Source: CAYWNK01 sp047639615 (GTDB lineage: Bacteria > Planctomycetota > UBA1135 > GCA-002686595). From it: DNA of 8,150 nt. The position numbers and the translations under genes were made by a program. The stretch is from the NCBI GenBank assembly GCA_047639615.1, contig JBLIOL010000261.1, positions 1 to 8,150 on the forward strand. The letters run 5' to 3'. Below are positions 1-6,618 of the stretch, one piece after another; position 1 is the stretch's first letter; each line of letters begins with the position of its first letter. A model generated the notes under the pieces. The model had not been told where the DNA came from. It made no database searches and was given only the letters and a program-made list of their open reading frames with translations.

Positions 1-2
1 AC

Positions 3-773
3 TTGCGTACACCCCTCATCGCTGGCAACTGGAAGATGAACCTCGACCGTCGGTCCGCCATGGACCTGATGGCCGCGGTGCGTCAGTGTGCCGACGCGAC
101 GCCGGGTGTGGACGTGGCTGTGTACCCCCCGTCACTCTATGTGGATGAGGTTGTGCGGGCTGCTTCGGGCTCAAACTTGGTGGTCGGCGCGCAGGATTGC
201 TGCGAAGCCACCGAGGGCGCCTTCACCGGCGAGATCTCGAGCGCCATGTTGCGCGATGTGGGCGCCACCTCGGTGCTGGTCGGCCACTCCGAACGTCGCC
301 ATGTGTATGGCGAGGACGACGCGCGCGTGCGCGCCAAGCTGGAGCGCGGCCTCGAGGCCGGACTCGGCGTGGTGCTGTGCATCGGCGAGCAACTCGATGA
401 GCGCGAGGACGGCCGCACGGAAGCGGTCTGCGCCGCTCAGATGCAAGCTGGCCTGGCCGGGCTCGATCGCAGCCAACTGAGCCGCATCACCTTGGCCTAC
501 GAACCTGTCTGGGCCATCGGCACCGGCAAGGTGGCCACCCCCGAGCAAGCGGGCGAGGTACACGGGTACCTGCGCGGCTTGGTCACCGGCCTGTTCGACG
601 AACGGGCCGCAGGCGACATGCGCATCCTTTATGGTGGCAGCGTCAAAAAATCCAACGCGGCCGAGTTGCTCTCGGTCCCGGACATAGACGGCGCCCTGGT
701 GGGCGGCGCCTCCCTCACTTCTGAGGGCTTCTTACCCATCATCGAAGCCGCCGCCGCCACGGCGACGGCCTGA
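3..773 (+). CDS. tpiA: Triosephosphate isomerase
   Basis: This cytoplasmic glycolytic and gluconeogenic enzyme interconverts dihydroxyacetone phosphate and glyceraldehyde 3-phosphate. The 256-residue protein has the length and layout of a complete TIM barrel. The substrate-binding Asn9 and Lys11 lie in AGNWKMN, the catalytic His95 in VGHSERR, and the catalytic Glu167 in AYEPVWAIGTGK, which also forms the mobile loop 6. The phosphate-binding elements YGGSV (210-214) and GALVGGASL (230-238) are intact. The start is taken as the TTG at position 3, because family members usually have only two or three residues before PLIAGNWKMN. Its ribosome-binding site would lie outside the window, so an upstream start cannot be excluded. 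The C-terminus ends in an Ala/Thr-rich tail of no evident function. secG follows after 31 bp on the same strand, a common pairing in bacteria. Identification is very secure; only the exact start is uncertain. Confidence 0.97.
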   Translation: MRTPLIAGNWKMNLDRRSAMDLMAAVRQCADATPGVDVAVYPPSLYVDEVVRAASGSNLVVGAQDCCEATEGAFTGEISSAMLRDVGATSVLVGHSERRHVYGEDDARVRAKLERGLEAGLGVVLCIGEQLDEREDGRTEAVCAAQMQAGLAGLDRSQLSRITLAYEPVWAIGTGKVATPEQAGEVHGYLRGLVTGLFDERAAGDMRILYGGSVKKSNAAELLSVPDIDGALVGGASLTSEGFLPIIEAAAATATA

Positions 774-804
774 ATCTGCGCGCAGTCTCTTTGCTGCCAC
801 CATC

Positions 805-1092
805 ATGGATACCCTCAACACTCTCCTCTACATCGTCTTCGTCTTCGCGGCGATCGTGCTCACGGTTGTGATCTTGCTCCAAGAGGGCAAGGGCGGCGGC
901 TTCGGCAGTGCGCTCGGCACCGACGGCCAGCAGACCTTTGGCGTCAAGGCTTCCGGCATCCACCGCTTCACCGCGGGCCTGTGCTTTGTCTTCATCGCTA
1001 GCGCCGTGGCCATTCACCTGATCAACAAGAGCGTTGGCCAGGGCTCGTCCATCGACGGCGGATCCGCCCTCGACGAACCCGCTGGCGAGTGA
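805..1092 (+). CDS. secG: Preprotein translocase subunit SecG
   Basis: SecG is the small inner-membrane subunit of the SecYEG channel and assists SecA-driven protein export. The 95-residue product has the expected two-helix hairpin: a first hydrophobic segment at about residues 5-25 and a second at about 55-73. Between them is the family hallmark LLQEGKGGGFGSALG (24-38), the conserved Gly-rich cytoplasmic loop. The C-terminal tail (from about 77) is short, Ser/Gly-rich and acidic. The ATG at 805 is the only start that keeps the whole first helix. No convincing Shine-Dalgarno precedes it, so it may depend on coupling to tpiA, 31 bp upstream. A 10-bp palindrome (776-785) sits in that gap, but it is too short to call a terminator. 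The stop codon overlaps the putative start of the next gene. Confidence 0.93.
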   Translation: MDTLNTLLYIVFVFAAIVLTVVILLQEGKGGGFGSALGTDGQQTFGVKASGIHRFTAGLCFVFIASAVAIHLINKSVGQGSSIDGGSALDEPAGE

Positions 1093-1979
1093 TCAGCGTG
1101 ACCGTCAGGTCCATGACAGGCTTCGGCGCTGCCGAAGATCGGCGTGGCGCCGCAACGGCGCGAGTTGAGCTGCGGACTGTCAATCACAGGCACCTTCAGC
1201 TCAAGGTCCGTCTACCCGGCGAATTGGCGTCCCTGGAACCGAAGCTCGAGGCGCTCCTACGCAAGCGACTGGGCCGTGGCGCCGTGACGGCGCACGTGGC
1301 CTTGGAACGCGACGAGGAGAGCGAAGCCGCAGGCCTTAACGCCGACCGCATTCGTAGCCTAGTGGCCGAATTGCGCGCGCTCGGTAGCGAGCTCGGCCTG
1401 TCCGGGGAGCTGTCCTTGGACTCGGTGCTGCAGATGCCTGGACTGTTGGCCGGTAAGACCGAAACCGAGACGGATCCCGATCAGGGCGCTTGGGTTTTGG
1501 GCGTGGCTGGCAAGGCCGTGGACGAGTTGCTCAGTATGCGCGAGTACGAGGGCCAGGCCATGCTCGCGGACCTGCAGCTCAACGCCGGTGTGGTCGCGAC
1601 GGAACTGCGCGCGATCCAAGCGCGCATGCCGGTGGTCGTGCAAGAGCATCACCAAAAGCTCACCCAGCGCGTGAACGATCTGGTGGCTGATAGCGCCGGT
1701 GTTTCGTCTGCGGACCTGGCGCGCGAGATCGCGGTGCTAGCGGAGCGCTTGGACGTCTCCGAGGAAACCAGCCGCTTGGAAGCACACCTCGGCCAGTTGG
1801 AGAGCCTTTTGGCCAGCGGTGGCCCAGTTGGGCGTAAGCTGGACTTCCTCGTGCAGGAATTCCTGCGGGAAGCGAACACGATCGGGTCTAAGTGTTCGGA
1901 TGCTGAGGTGGCGCACCACGTGGTCGAGCTCAAGACGCACATCGAACGCCTGCGCGAGCAGGTCCAGAACATCGAATAG
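1089..1979 (+). CDS. yicC: YicC/YloC-family endoribonuclease
   Basis: This protein belongs to the YicC family. Its E. coli and B. subtilis members act as endoribonucleases on RNA (established for the family, inferred here). The 296 residues match the usual length. The N-terminal domain begins with the signature SMTGFG (8-13) and continues with ELRTVNHRHL (27-36). The C-terminal DUF1732-type domain has EIAVLAERLDVSEE (213-226) and the conserved KLDFLVQEFLREANTIGSK block (250-268) followed by CSD. The tail has the expected predicted helix ending LKTHIERLREQVQNIE. The chosen start is GTG 1089, which overlaps the secG stop by 4 bp. GTG 1098 is an equally plausible start, since most homologues have only a few residues before SMTGFG. 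The stop is TAG, which matters when weighing the in-frame TAG at 4044. Neighbouring gmk is a common partner of yicC in bacterial genomes. Confidence 0.93.
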   Translation: MISVTVRSMTGFGAAEDRRGAATARVELRTVNHRHLQLKVRLPGELASLEPKLEALLRKRLGRGAVTAHVALERDEESEAAGLNADRIRSLVAELRALGSELGLSGELSLDSVLQMPGLLAGKTETETDPDQGAWVLGVAGKAVDELLSMREYEGQAMLADLQLNAGVVATELRAIQARMPVVVQEHHQKLTQRVNDLVADSAGVSSADLAREIAVLAERLDVSEETSRLEAHLGQLESLLASGGPVGRKLDFLVQEFLREANTIGSKCSDAEVAHHVVELKTHIERLREQVQNIE

Positions 1980-2004
1980 CCCGCTTGGGCGAAGGCGAGT
2001 TGCC

Positions 2005-2583
2005 ATGACGGACGAGACTGGCGAGGGCAAGATGCTGTTGATCTCCGGGCCTTCGGGCTGCGGCAAGAGCACCATCTGCAAGCGTCTGTTGGAGGACCCC
2101 CTGGTGGAATTCTCCGTGTCCGCAACCACGCGCGAGCCGCGCGCTGGGGAGGTGGACGGTCGCGACTATCACTTCCTCACGGTGGTGGACTTCAAGGCGC
2201 GCAACCAGGCGGGCGAGTTCCTTGAGTACGCCGAGGTCTACGGCAATATGTACGGCACCTTGCGCGCACCCATGCGCGCGGCCATCGATGCAGGCCGGAT
2301 TTACCTGGTGGAGATCGATGTGCAGGGTGCGTTGCAGCTGAAGGCGCTGGAGGAGACCGGCGTCTACGTCTTCGTGGCGCCACCGAACATGGAAGTCTTG
2401 CGCCAGCGGCTTACGGACCGCGGCACGGAAACACCGGAGGTGCTCGAGCGGCGCCTGCGCAAGGCCGAGGACGAATACCGCGAGCGCGACAAGTACGACC
2501 ACGTGGTGGTCAACAACGTGCTCGAGGACGCAGTACAAGAGATCCGCGCCCTAGTGGGTCTCGCGGCCGGGGAAAAAGCATGA
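2005..2583 (+). CDS. gmk: Guanylate kinase
   Basis: This cytoplasmic enzyme phosphorylates GMP to GDP with ATP and supplies guanine nucleotides. The 192-residue protein carries the P-loop GPSGCGKST (15-23). It also has the GMP-binding stretch SATTREPRAGEVDGRDYHF (39-57), the second GMP-binding segment EYAEVYGNMYGT (74-85), the core strand LVEIDVQGA (101-109) and the lid-region sequence ERRLRKAEDE (148-157). ATG 2005 is the start: the open frame runs further upstream, but only by reading out of frame through yicC. ATG 2005 is preceded by a purine-rich GAAGGCGAG at 1991-1999 and gives the usual length. The last bases form an ATGA overlap with coaC, implying translational coupling. In many bacteria rpoZ follows gmk; here nothing lies between gmk and coaC. 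Confidence 0.96.
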   Translation: MTDETGEGKMLLISGPSGCGKSTICKRLLEDPLVEFSVSATTREPRAGEVDGRDYHFLTVVDFKARNQAGEFLEYAEVYGNMYGTLRAPMRAAIDAGRIYLVEIDVQGALQLKALEETGVYVFVAPPNMEVLRQRLTDRGTETPEVLERRLRKAEDEYRERDKYDHVVVNNVLEDAVQEIRALVGLAAGEKA

Positions 2584-3119
2584 GTCAAGTACTGCTAGCA
2601 GTCTCGGCCTCCGTGTCGATCTACAAGGCCTGCGACCTGGCCAGCAAGCTGACCCAGGCCGGTCACACGGTGCGTACGGTGCTCACGGAGAACGGCGCGA
2701 AGCTGGTCTCGCCGCAGCTTTTCTCGGCCCTGACCGGCGACCTCGCCCAGAGTTCCGAGTGGGGAAGCCAGGCACGCACGGCCATGGATCACATCGATCT
2801 GGCGCGCTGGGCGGATCTATGCGTGGTGGCGCCGGCGACGGCTAGCCTGTGCGCGCGCCTGGCCCACGGCATTGCTGAGGATCTGGTCAGCACGACCTTG
2901 CTGGCCTTCGAACAGGACAAGCCGCGCATCTTGTGTCCGGCTATGAACCCGACCATGCTGGCCAGCCCCGCGGTGGTGCGCAATTTGGCGCAGCTAGCGG
3001 CGGATGGCTGGGAAGTGCTCGAGCCCGGTAGCGGCCACATGGCCTGCGGCGAGGCTGGTTCCGGCCGTTTGCCCGAGCCGGCGCAAATCCTCGAGCGCGT
3101 GAACGCGCGCCTGGCCTGA
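2580..3119 (+). CDS. coaC: Phosphopantothenoylcysteine decarboxylase (stand-alone CoaC)
   Basis: This is an FMN-dependent flavoprotein of the coenzyme A pathway. It decarboxylates 4'-phospho-N-pantothenoylcysteine to 4'-phosphopantetheine. The 179 residues cover one complete HFCD-type flavoprotein domain. Visible elements are the N-terminal flavin loop SASVSIYKA (9-17), the probable catalytic His71 in MDHIDLARWAD, the PATA segment (85-88), the substrate-binding PAMN (120-123), and the flexible flap GHMACGEAGSGR (152-163), which contains the probable catalytic Cys156. The first loop is slightly unusual, since many homologues have Gly-Ser-Ile there. The protein ends cleanly at a TGA that shares one base with the coaB ATG, so CoaC and CoaB are two polypeptides rather than the fused CoaBC typical of many bacteria. 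Other flavoprotein decarboxylases such as UbiX are unlikely, given the PAMN and ACGE motifs and the coaB partner. Confidence 0.92.
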   Translation: MSQVLLAVSASVSIYKACDLASKLTQAGHTVRTVLTENGAKLVSPQLFSALTGDLAQSSEWGSQARTAMDHIDLARWADLCVVAPATASLCARLAHGIAEDLVSTTLLAFEQDKPRILCPAMNPTMLASPAVVRNLAQLAADGWEVLEPGSGHMACGEAGSGRLPEPAQILERVNARLA

Positions 3120-3766
3120 TGACGGACTCCGGCGGGCGGCGCAAGGTGCTGGTGAGCGCGGGCCCGACCCGCGAGCACGTGGATCCGGTGCGCTACCTTT
3201 CGAACGAATCCAGCGGACGCATGGGCTTCGCCATCGCCGCGGCTGCGGCTGCGGCGGGGCACGAGGTGCTGCTCGTGGCCGGGCCCGTGAGCCTGCCCAC
3301 GCCCGAGGGGGTCACGCGTGTGGATGTGGTCAGCGCTTTGGACATGCTGGCGGCGCTCAAGGACGCGGTAGCGGACGCGGATTGCCTGATCATGGCGGCG
3401 GCGGTGGCTGACTATCGGCCGGCGGTGCTGCACGGGGGCAAGTGGAAGGCCAAGGAGTCCGACGGACCGGTCTCGATCGAGCTGGTGGAGAACCCCGACA
3501 TCCTGACCACTCTGTCCCAGGAACCGGGCGAGCGCCTGGTGATTGGCTTTGCCCTGGAGACTTCCGACGGCGAGCGTCGGGCCCTGGACAAGATGGCGCG
3601 CAAGGGCACGGATTACATCGTGCTCAACAGCGCGGCTGCGCTAAATGCGAGCCAGACCACGGTCACGATCCTGGGCCGGGATGGCTCGAAAGTGGTGCAC
3701 GCGGACCAGCCCAAGGAATGGGTGGCCCAGCGCTTAGTGGAATTGCTGGAACGCACGCGAGCCTAG
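3119..3766 (+). CDS. coaB: Phosphopantothenate-cysteine ligase (stand-alone CoaB)
   Basis: CoaB joins 4'-phosphopantothenate to cysteine, the step just before CoaC in coenzyme A synthesis; bacterial enzymes of this type use CTP. The 215-residue protein has the nucleotide-binding start VLVSAGPTREHVDPVRYLSN (10-29) followed by ESSGRMG, with the conserved Asn29. It also has AAAVADYRP (93-101), a Lys-rich loop GGKWKAKE (106-113) corresponding to the catalytic Lys loop, ELVENPDIL (121-129) and IGFALET (142-148). The ATG overlaps the coaC stop by one base and has no visible Shine-Dalgarno, so translation probably depends on ribosomes finishing coaC. The stop is TAG. In length and motifs it matches the C-terminal half of fused CoaBC proteins. 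After it comes the only large non-coding gap of the window, so it is probably the last gene of the upstream operon. Confidence 0.93.
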   Translation: MTDSGGRRKVLVSAGPTREHVDPVRYLSNESSGRMGFAIAAAAAAAGHEVLLVAGPVSLPTPEGVTRVDVVSALDMLAALKDAVADADCLIMAAAVADYRPAVLHGGKWKAKESDGPVSIELVENPDILTTLSQEPGERLVIGFALETSDGERRALDKMARKGTDYIVLNSAAALNASQTTVTILGRDGSKVVHADQPKEWVAQRLVELLERTRA

Positions 3767-3901
3767 CTCGGAGTGTCGGCCCGCATTGCAGCGCCCTAGG
3801 GCGGGTGGTGGGCCATTCGGTTAGGTGCCTAGACGGGAATCGAGGCGCCGCTTCCCCAGCAGCCTTGAACCGGCCCCCTGCGGTTACGACCATGGGCCAC
3901 T

Positions 3902-3921
3902 GGGCACCGAGGTTGGTGCCC
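3902..3921 (+). promoter_or_regulatory. Perfect GC-rich inverted repeat upstream of ftsK
   Basis: GGGCACC (3902-3908) pairs perfectly with GGTGCCC (3915-3921) around a six-base loop GAGGTT. No U-rich tract follows, so it is not a standard intrinsic terminator. It lies 16 bases before the Shine-Dalgarno of the leader frame, so it could act in the ftsK 5' untranslated region or as an operator-like inverted repeat. Its role is inferred from position only. Confidence 0.35.
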
Positions 3922-3937
3922 TACCTACCGAAAATAC

Positions 3938-3943
3938 GAGGGG
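3938..3943 (+). promoter_or_regulatory. Ribosome-binding site for the GTG at 3948
   Basis: GAGGGG is a good match to the anti-Shine-Dalgarno sequence and ends four bases before GTG 3948 (the GAGG core ends six bases before it). This is the strongest ribosome-binding site near ftsK. By contrast, GTG 4062 has only AGGA at 4045-4048, 13 bases upstream. This favours 3948 as the original translation start of ftsK. Confidence 0.55.
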
Positions 3944-3947
3944 ATTC

Positions 3948-4046
3948 GTGGCGCGCAAGAAGGCCAAATCGAGGGGACAGGGACGTCAACAGGGCCGCAT
4001 CGGGGAGCTTTTCAGTAGCTTCCTTTTTGGGCAGCCCCTGGATTAG
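3948..4046 (+). CDS. Basic 32-codon frame, probable interrupted N-terminus of FtsK or leader peptide
   Basis: This short frame begins MARKKAKSRGQGRQQG and ends SSFLFGQPLD before a TAG at 4044-4046. It is in the same frame as ftsK, and only five sense codons (DASAR) separate the TAG from GTG 4062. The peptide is strongly basic (seven Lys/Arg in the first 17 residues) and would sit directly before FtsK membrane segment 1. This is the composition expected of the cytoplasmic N-terminus of FtsK under the positive-inside rule. Two readings are possible. ftsK may be one 889-residue gene broken by a single amber codon (mutation or base-call error, for example from GAG or CAG). Alternatively, this may be a real leader peptide with reinitiation at 4062. 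General TAG recoding is unlikely, because yicC and coaB end in TAG. Confidence 0.5.
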   Translation: MARKKAKSRGQGRQQGRIGELFSSFLFGQPLD

Positions 4047-4061
4047 GACGCCTCTGCACGG

Positions 4062-6617
4062 GTGCGTGAGCTCATGGGTCTCTTGCAGATCGGGCTATCG
4101 CTCTGGCTGCTGGTGAGCTTAGCGAGCTTCAACCTGGAGTACTGGGCCGTGCTCCCGGACGAGGTCATGGGGGTCGCAGGCAAGCCGGCCGCTGGGAACT
4201 TCGGCGGCAAGGTCGGCTTCTACCTGGCCAAGTGGGCTCTGTCGTTCATCGGCTACGCGGGCTACCTGTTCGCCGTTCTGGGCATCTGCTGGGGCTTCGT
4301 CATCGTGGCCCGCAAGAGCGTCGAGCTGCCGGTCATTCGCACCACCGGCGCGGCGCTCTTCGTGATGTCCTTCGCCTTCATCCTCGACCTGGGTTTCGTC
4401 GACATCGGCGTGGCCCAGCGCGAGGAGCTGGCTGGAATCTCGGGCAGCATGCCCCACGGTCCCGGCGGTTGGCTGGCCTACGTGTACAACCCCGTGCTGG
4501 TGGACCGCTTCGGTCATCCCGGCCTGTGGGTGCTGCTGCTCACCATGTCTTTGATCTCGTTCGCGCTGGCGACTGAGATGGCGTTCTACCCGGCCATGGT
4601 CGCTTTTGGCGAGTGGGCCAGCGAGCGTCGCGAGCGTTGGGGTGAGGATCTCTTCCCGGCCCTTTGGGGCTGGATGAAGGGACTCGTCGGCGGCCTGTGG
4701 GACTTCCTGCGCGGCGCTGATTTGGAGCCCGTGACCGCCGGTGCTAAGTCCAAGAAGAAGGCCAAGGCGAAAGCCAAGGCCAAGCCTAAGCCCAAGAAGG
4801 CTGCTCCCAAGAAGCCCAAGAAGAAGGCCGAGCCCGAGGAAGAAGAAGAGGAGCTCGGCGAGGACGAGGAGTGGGTCTACGAGTACGAGGACGAAGAAGA
4901 AGAAGAAGAAGAAGAGGAGTACGAGGACGAGGAGCCTGAGGACGAGTACGAGGACGAGGAAGAGGAGTACGAGGAGGAGGAGGAAGAGGTCGAGATCGTC
5001 CCGCCTTCCAAATCCAAGAAGAAGTCCAAGCCAGGCGTAATCGCTAAGGTGGCTTCGGCGGCCGTGGCCAAGGCGCGTAAGAACACCTTTACCAAGGCGG
5101 TCTACGACCCGCCCACGCCTCCCCCGGGACCCTGGACCCTGCCCAACTTGGATCTGTTGATCCTGCCCGACGAGACCAAGGGCATGGATCGTGAGTTCCT
5201 CGAGAAGTGTGCCAACGACCTGGAAAACGCGCTCAAGAGCTTCCGCGTGGATGCGGAAGTGGTGGGCGCGCAGGTCGGTCCGGCCGTGATCATGTTCGAG
5301 CTGACCGTGGCCCAGGGCACGCGCATGAACCGCGTCACGGCGCTCAGTCAGGAGATCGCTGCGACCCTGCGTGCGCGCTCGGTGCGCATCATCGCTCCGA
5401 TCCCGGGCAAGGCCACCATCGGCATCGAGGTGCCGAACAAGTCGCGCCGCACGGTGCGCATGTCCGAGCTTGTGAGTCAGGAGGCCTACGACACCAAGCG
5501 CTACGCCCTGCCCATGTTCATCGGTGTGGACGCGGAAGGTAAGCCGATCGTCGAGGACCTGGCGAGGATGCCGCACCTGTTGATCGCAGGTACGACGGGC
5601 TCCGGCAAGTCGGTCTGTATCAACACCATCGTGGCCAGCTTGCTGCTGACGCGCTCGCCACACGATGTGCGCTTGATCCTGGTCGACCCCAAGATGGTCG
5701 AGCTGCAGATGTTCGCCAATGTGCCGCACCTGGAACTGCCTGTGGTGACCGACATGCAGCAGGCCACGGCCGTGTTGCAGTGGGCGGTCGAGAAGATGGA
5801 GTCGCGCTACGAGCTCTTCAAGGACGCCGGCGTCAAGAACATCAAGGGCTACAACGGCCTAGGCGAGGATAAGCTGCGCGAGCGACTGGGGGACAACTTC
5901 AACGAAGATCGCACCCCGCGCCACGTGCCTTACATCGTGCTGATCATCGACGAGATGGCGGACCTGATGATGCAGTCCAAGAAGGAAGCCGAGGGCGGCA
6001 TCACGCGCCTGGCGCAGAAGTCGCGGGCGGTGGGTATCCACGTGATCGTGGCCACCCAGCGGCCTTCTACGGATGTCATCACCGGCGTGATCAAGGGCAA
6101 CCTGCCTACGCGCATCGCCTTCCAGGTGGCTTCGAAGATCGACAGCCGCGTGATCCTCGATACCTCCGGAGCGGAGAAGCTGCTGGGTCAAGGCGACATG
6201 CTCTACAGCGCGCCCCAATCCTCCGGTGTGCAGCGTGTGCAAGGCGCGCTGGTGGAGGATTCGGAGCTGCAGGCTATTGTGGACTTCGTCACCAACGAGT
6301 CGGTGCAGACCTTCAACCAGGAACTGGTTCAGGTTGCAACTGGTTCGGCTCTGCCCGGGACCATGTCCCAGGGCGGCGACAAGGTTGACCCCCTGTTCAA
6401 TGAGGCGGTCAGCGTTGTGCTGAAGTCCAAGCGTGGTTCGGCGAGCTTGCTCCAGCGGGCCATGCAAATCGGATACACCCGCGCGTCACGGCTCATCGAT
6501 CAGATGACCGACGCCGGGATCCTCGGTGAACACCGAGGTTCCAAGTCGCGCGAGATCTTCATGACGCTCGAGGACTGGGAAGAGAACCTAGAGAACATTG
6601 CCGGGGGCGAGAACTAA
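4062..6617 (+). CDS. ftsK: DNA translocase FtsK
   Basis: FtsK is a membrane-anchored hexameric ATPase at the division site that pumps DNA and helps resolve and segregate chromosome termini. The 851-residue protein has four predicted membrane segments (about 6-24, 60-83, 93-111, 153-172). A charged linker follows: Lys-rich at 229-256, Glu/Asp/Tyr-rich at 257-312, then Lys-rich at 317-323. The motor has an alpha region beginning LPNLDLL (360-366) and containing VRIIAPIPGKATIGIEVPN (441-459), Walker A GTTGSGKS (510-517) and Walker B VLIIDEMAD (626-634). The RecA-like core continues through IVATQRPS (662-669). A C-terminal gamma winged helix (about 775-832) has SLLQRAMQIGYTRASRLIDQM, the segment that reads orienting DNA motifs in studied homologues. 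GTG 4062 leaves only about five residues before the first helix and has a weak ribosome-binding site. The true start may be GTG 3948, with an in-frame TAG between. A second FtsK-like gene starts two bases after the stop. Confidence 0.93.
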   Translation: MRELMGLLQIGLSLWLLVSLASFNLEYWAVLPDEVMGVAGKPAAGNFGGKVGFYLAKWALSFIGYAGYLFAVLGICWGFVIVARKSVELPVIRTTGAALFVMSFAFILDLGFVDIGVAQREELAGISGSMPHGPGGWLAYVYNPVLVDRFGHPGLWVLLLTMSLISFALATEMAFYPAMVAFGEWASERRERWGEDLFPALWGWMKGLVGGLWDFLRGADLEPVTAGAKSKKKAKAKAKAKPKPKKAAPKKPKKKAEPEEEEEELGEDEEWVYEYEDEEEEEEEEEYEDEEPEDEYEDEEEEYEEEEEEVEIVPPSKSKKKSKPGVIAKVASAAVAKARKNTFTKAVYDPPTPPPGPWTLPNLDLLILPDETKGMDREFLEKCANDLENALKSFRVDAEVVGAQVGPAVIMFELTVAQGTRMNRVTALSQEIAATLRARSVRIIAPIPGKATIGIEVPNKSRRTVRMSELVSQEAYDTKRYALPMFIGVDAEGKPIVEDLARMPHLLIAGTTGSGKSVCINTIVASLLLTRSPHDVRLILVDPKMVELQMFANVPHLELPVVTDMQQATAVLQWAVEKMESRYELFKDAGVKNIKGYNGLGEDKLRERLGDNFNEDRTPRHVPYIVLIIDEMADLMMQSKKEAEGGITRLAQKSRAVGIHVIVATQRPSTDVITGVIKGNLPTRIAFQVASKIDSRVILDTSGAEKLLGQGDMLYSAPQSSGVQRVQGALVEDSELQAIVDFVTNESVQTFNQELVQVATGSALPGTMSQGGDKVDPLFNEAVSVVLKSKRGSASLLQRAMQIGYTRASRLIDQMTDAGILGEHRGSKSREIFMTLEDWEENLENIAGGEN
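4746..5030 (+). repeat. Low-complexity charged linker of FtsK
   Basis: This part of ftsK encodes a Lys/Ala/Pro block, then about 55 residues made almost entirely of Glu, Asp and Tyr, then a short Ser/Lys block. The acidic part repeats EYEDEE-type units (GAGTACGAGGACGA at the DNA level around 4879, 4917 and 4944). GAA and GAG alternate irregularly, while every Tyr in the block is TAC. It is a predicted disordered polyampholyte tether between the membrane domain and the motor. Confidence 0.85.
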
Positions 6618-6618
6618 C

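Larger units (their letters stand above)
3767..3947 (+). other. Intergenic region between coaB and the ftsK leader
   Basis: This 181-bp stretch probably separates the tpiA-coaB transcription unit from the ftsK unit. It holds a 12-bp perfect palindrome (3792-3803), which has no T-run after it. A 5-bp inverted repeat (CCCGC 3780-3784, GCGGG 3801-3805) flanks that palindrome. A perfect 7-bp hairpin follows at 3902-3921. A TTGAAC sequence at 3865-3870 resembles a -35 box, but no -10 box lies at a suitable distance, so no promoter is called. The frame in phase with ftsK is open from 3825 and could start at an ATG there. That extension has no family-like sequence, and a better ribosome-binding site lies at 3938. 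Confidence 0.6.

Noticed and set aside
1819..2004. A 62-codon upstream extension of the gmk frame
   Set aside because: It lies inside the conserved C-terminal coding region of yicC in another frame. Guanylate kinase length and the start context support ATG 2005.
3792..3803. A 12-bp palindrome after coaB as a transcription terminator
   Set aside because: With a minimal loop the stem is only four base pairs and no T-run follows, so an intrinsic terminator is not supported.
3865..3889. A sigma-70-like promoter (TTGAAC with TTACGA)
   Set aside because: The spacing is only 13 bases and the -10 match is poor.
3948..4062. Genome-wide reassignment of TAG as a sense codon
   Set aside because: yicC and coaB both end in TAG at the lengths expected for their families, so TAG works as a stop in this genome.
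4119..5729. A 536-codon open frame on the minus strand across ftsK
   Set aside because: It mirrors the conserved ftsK coding sequence. Its Leu- and His-rich product, with long Phe/Leu/Val runs opposite the Glu/Lys blocks, is the expected shadow of GC-rich codon use; no family motif is visible.
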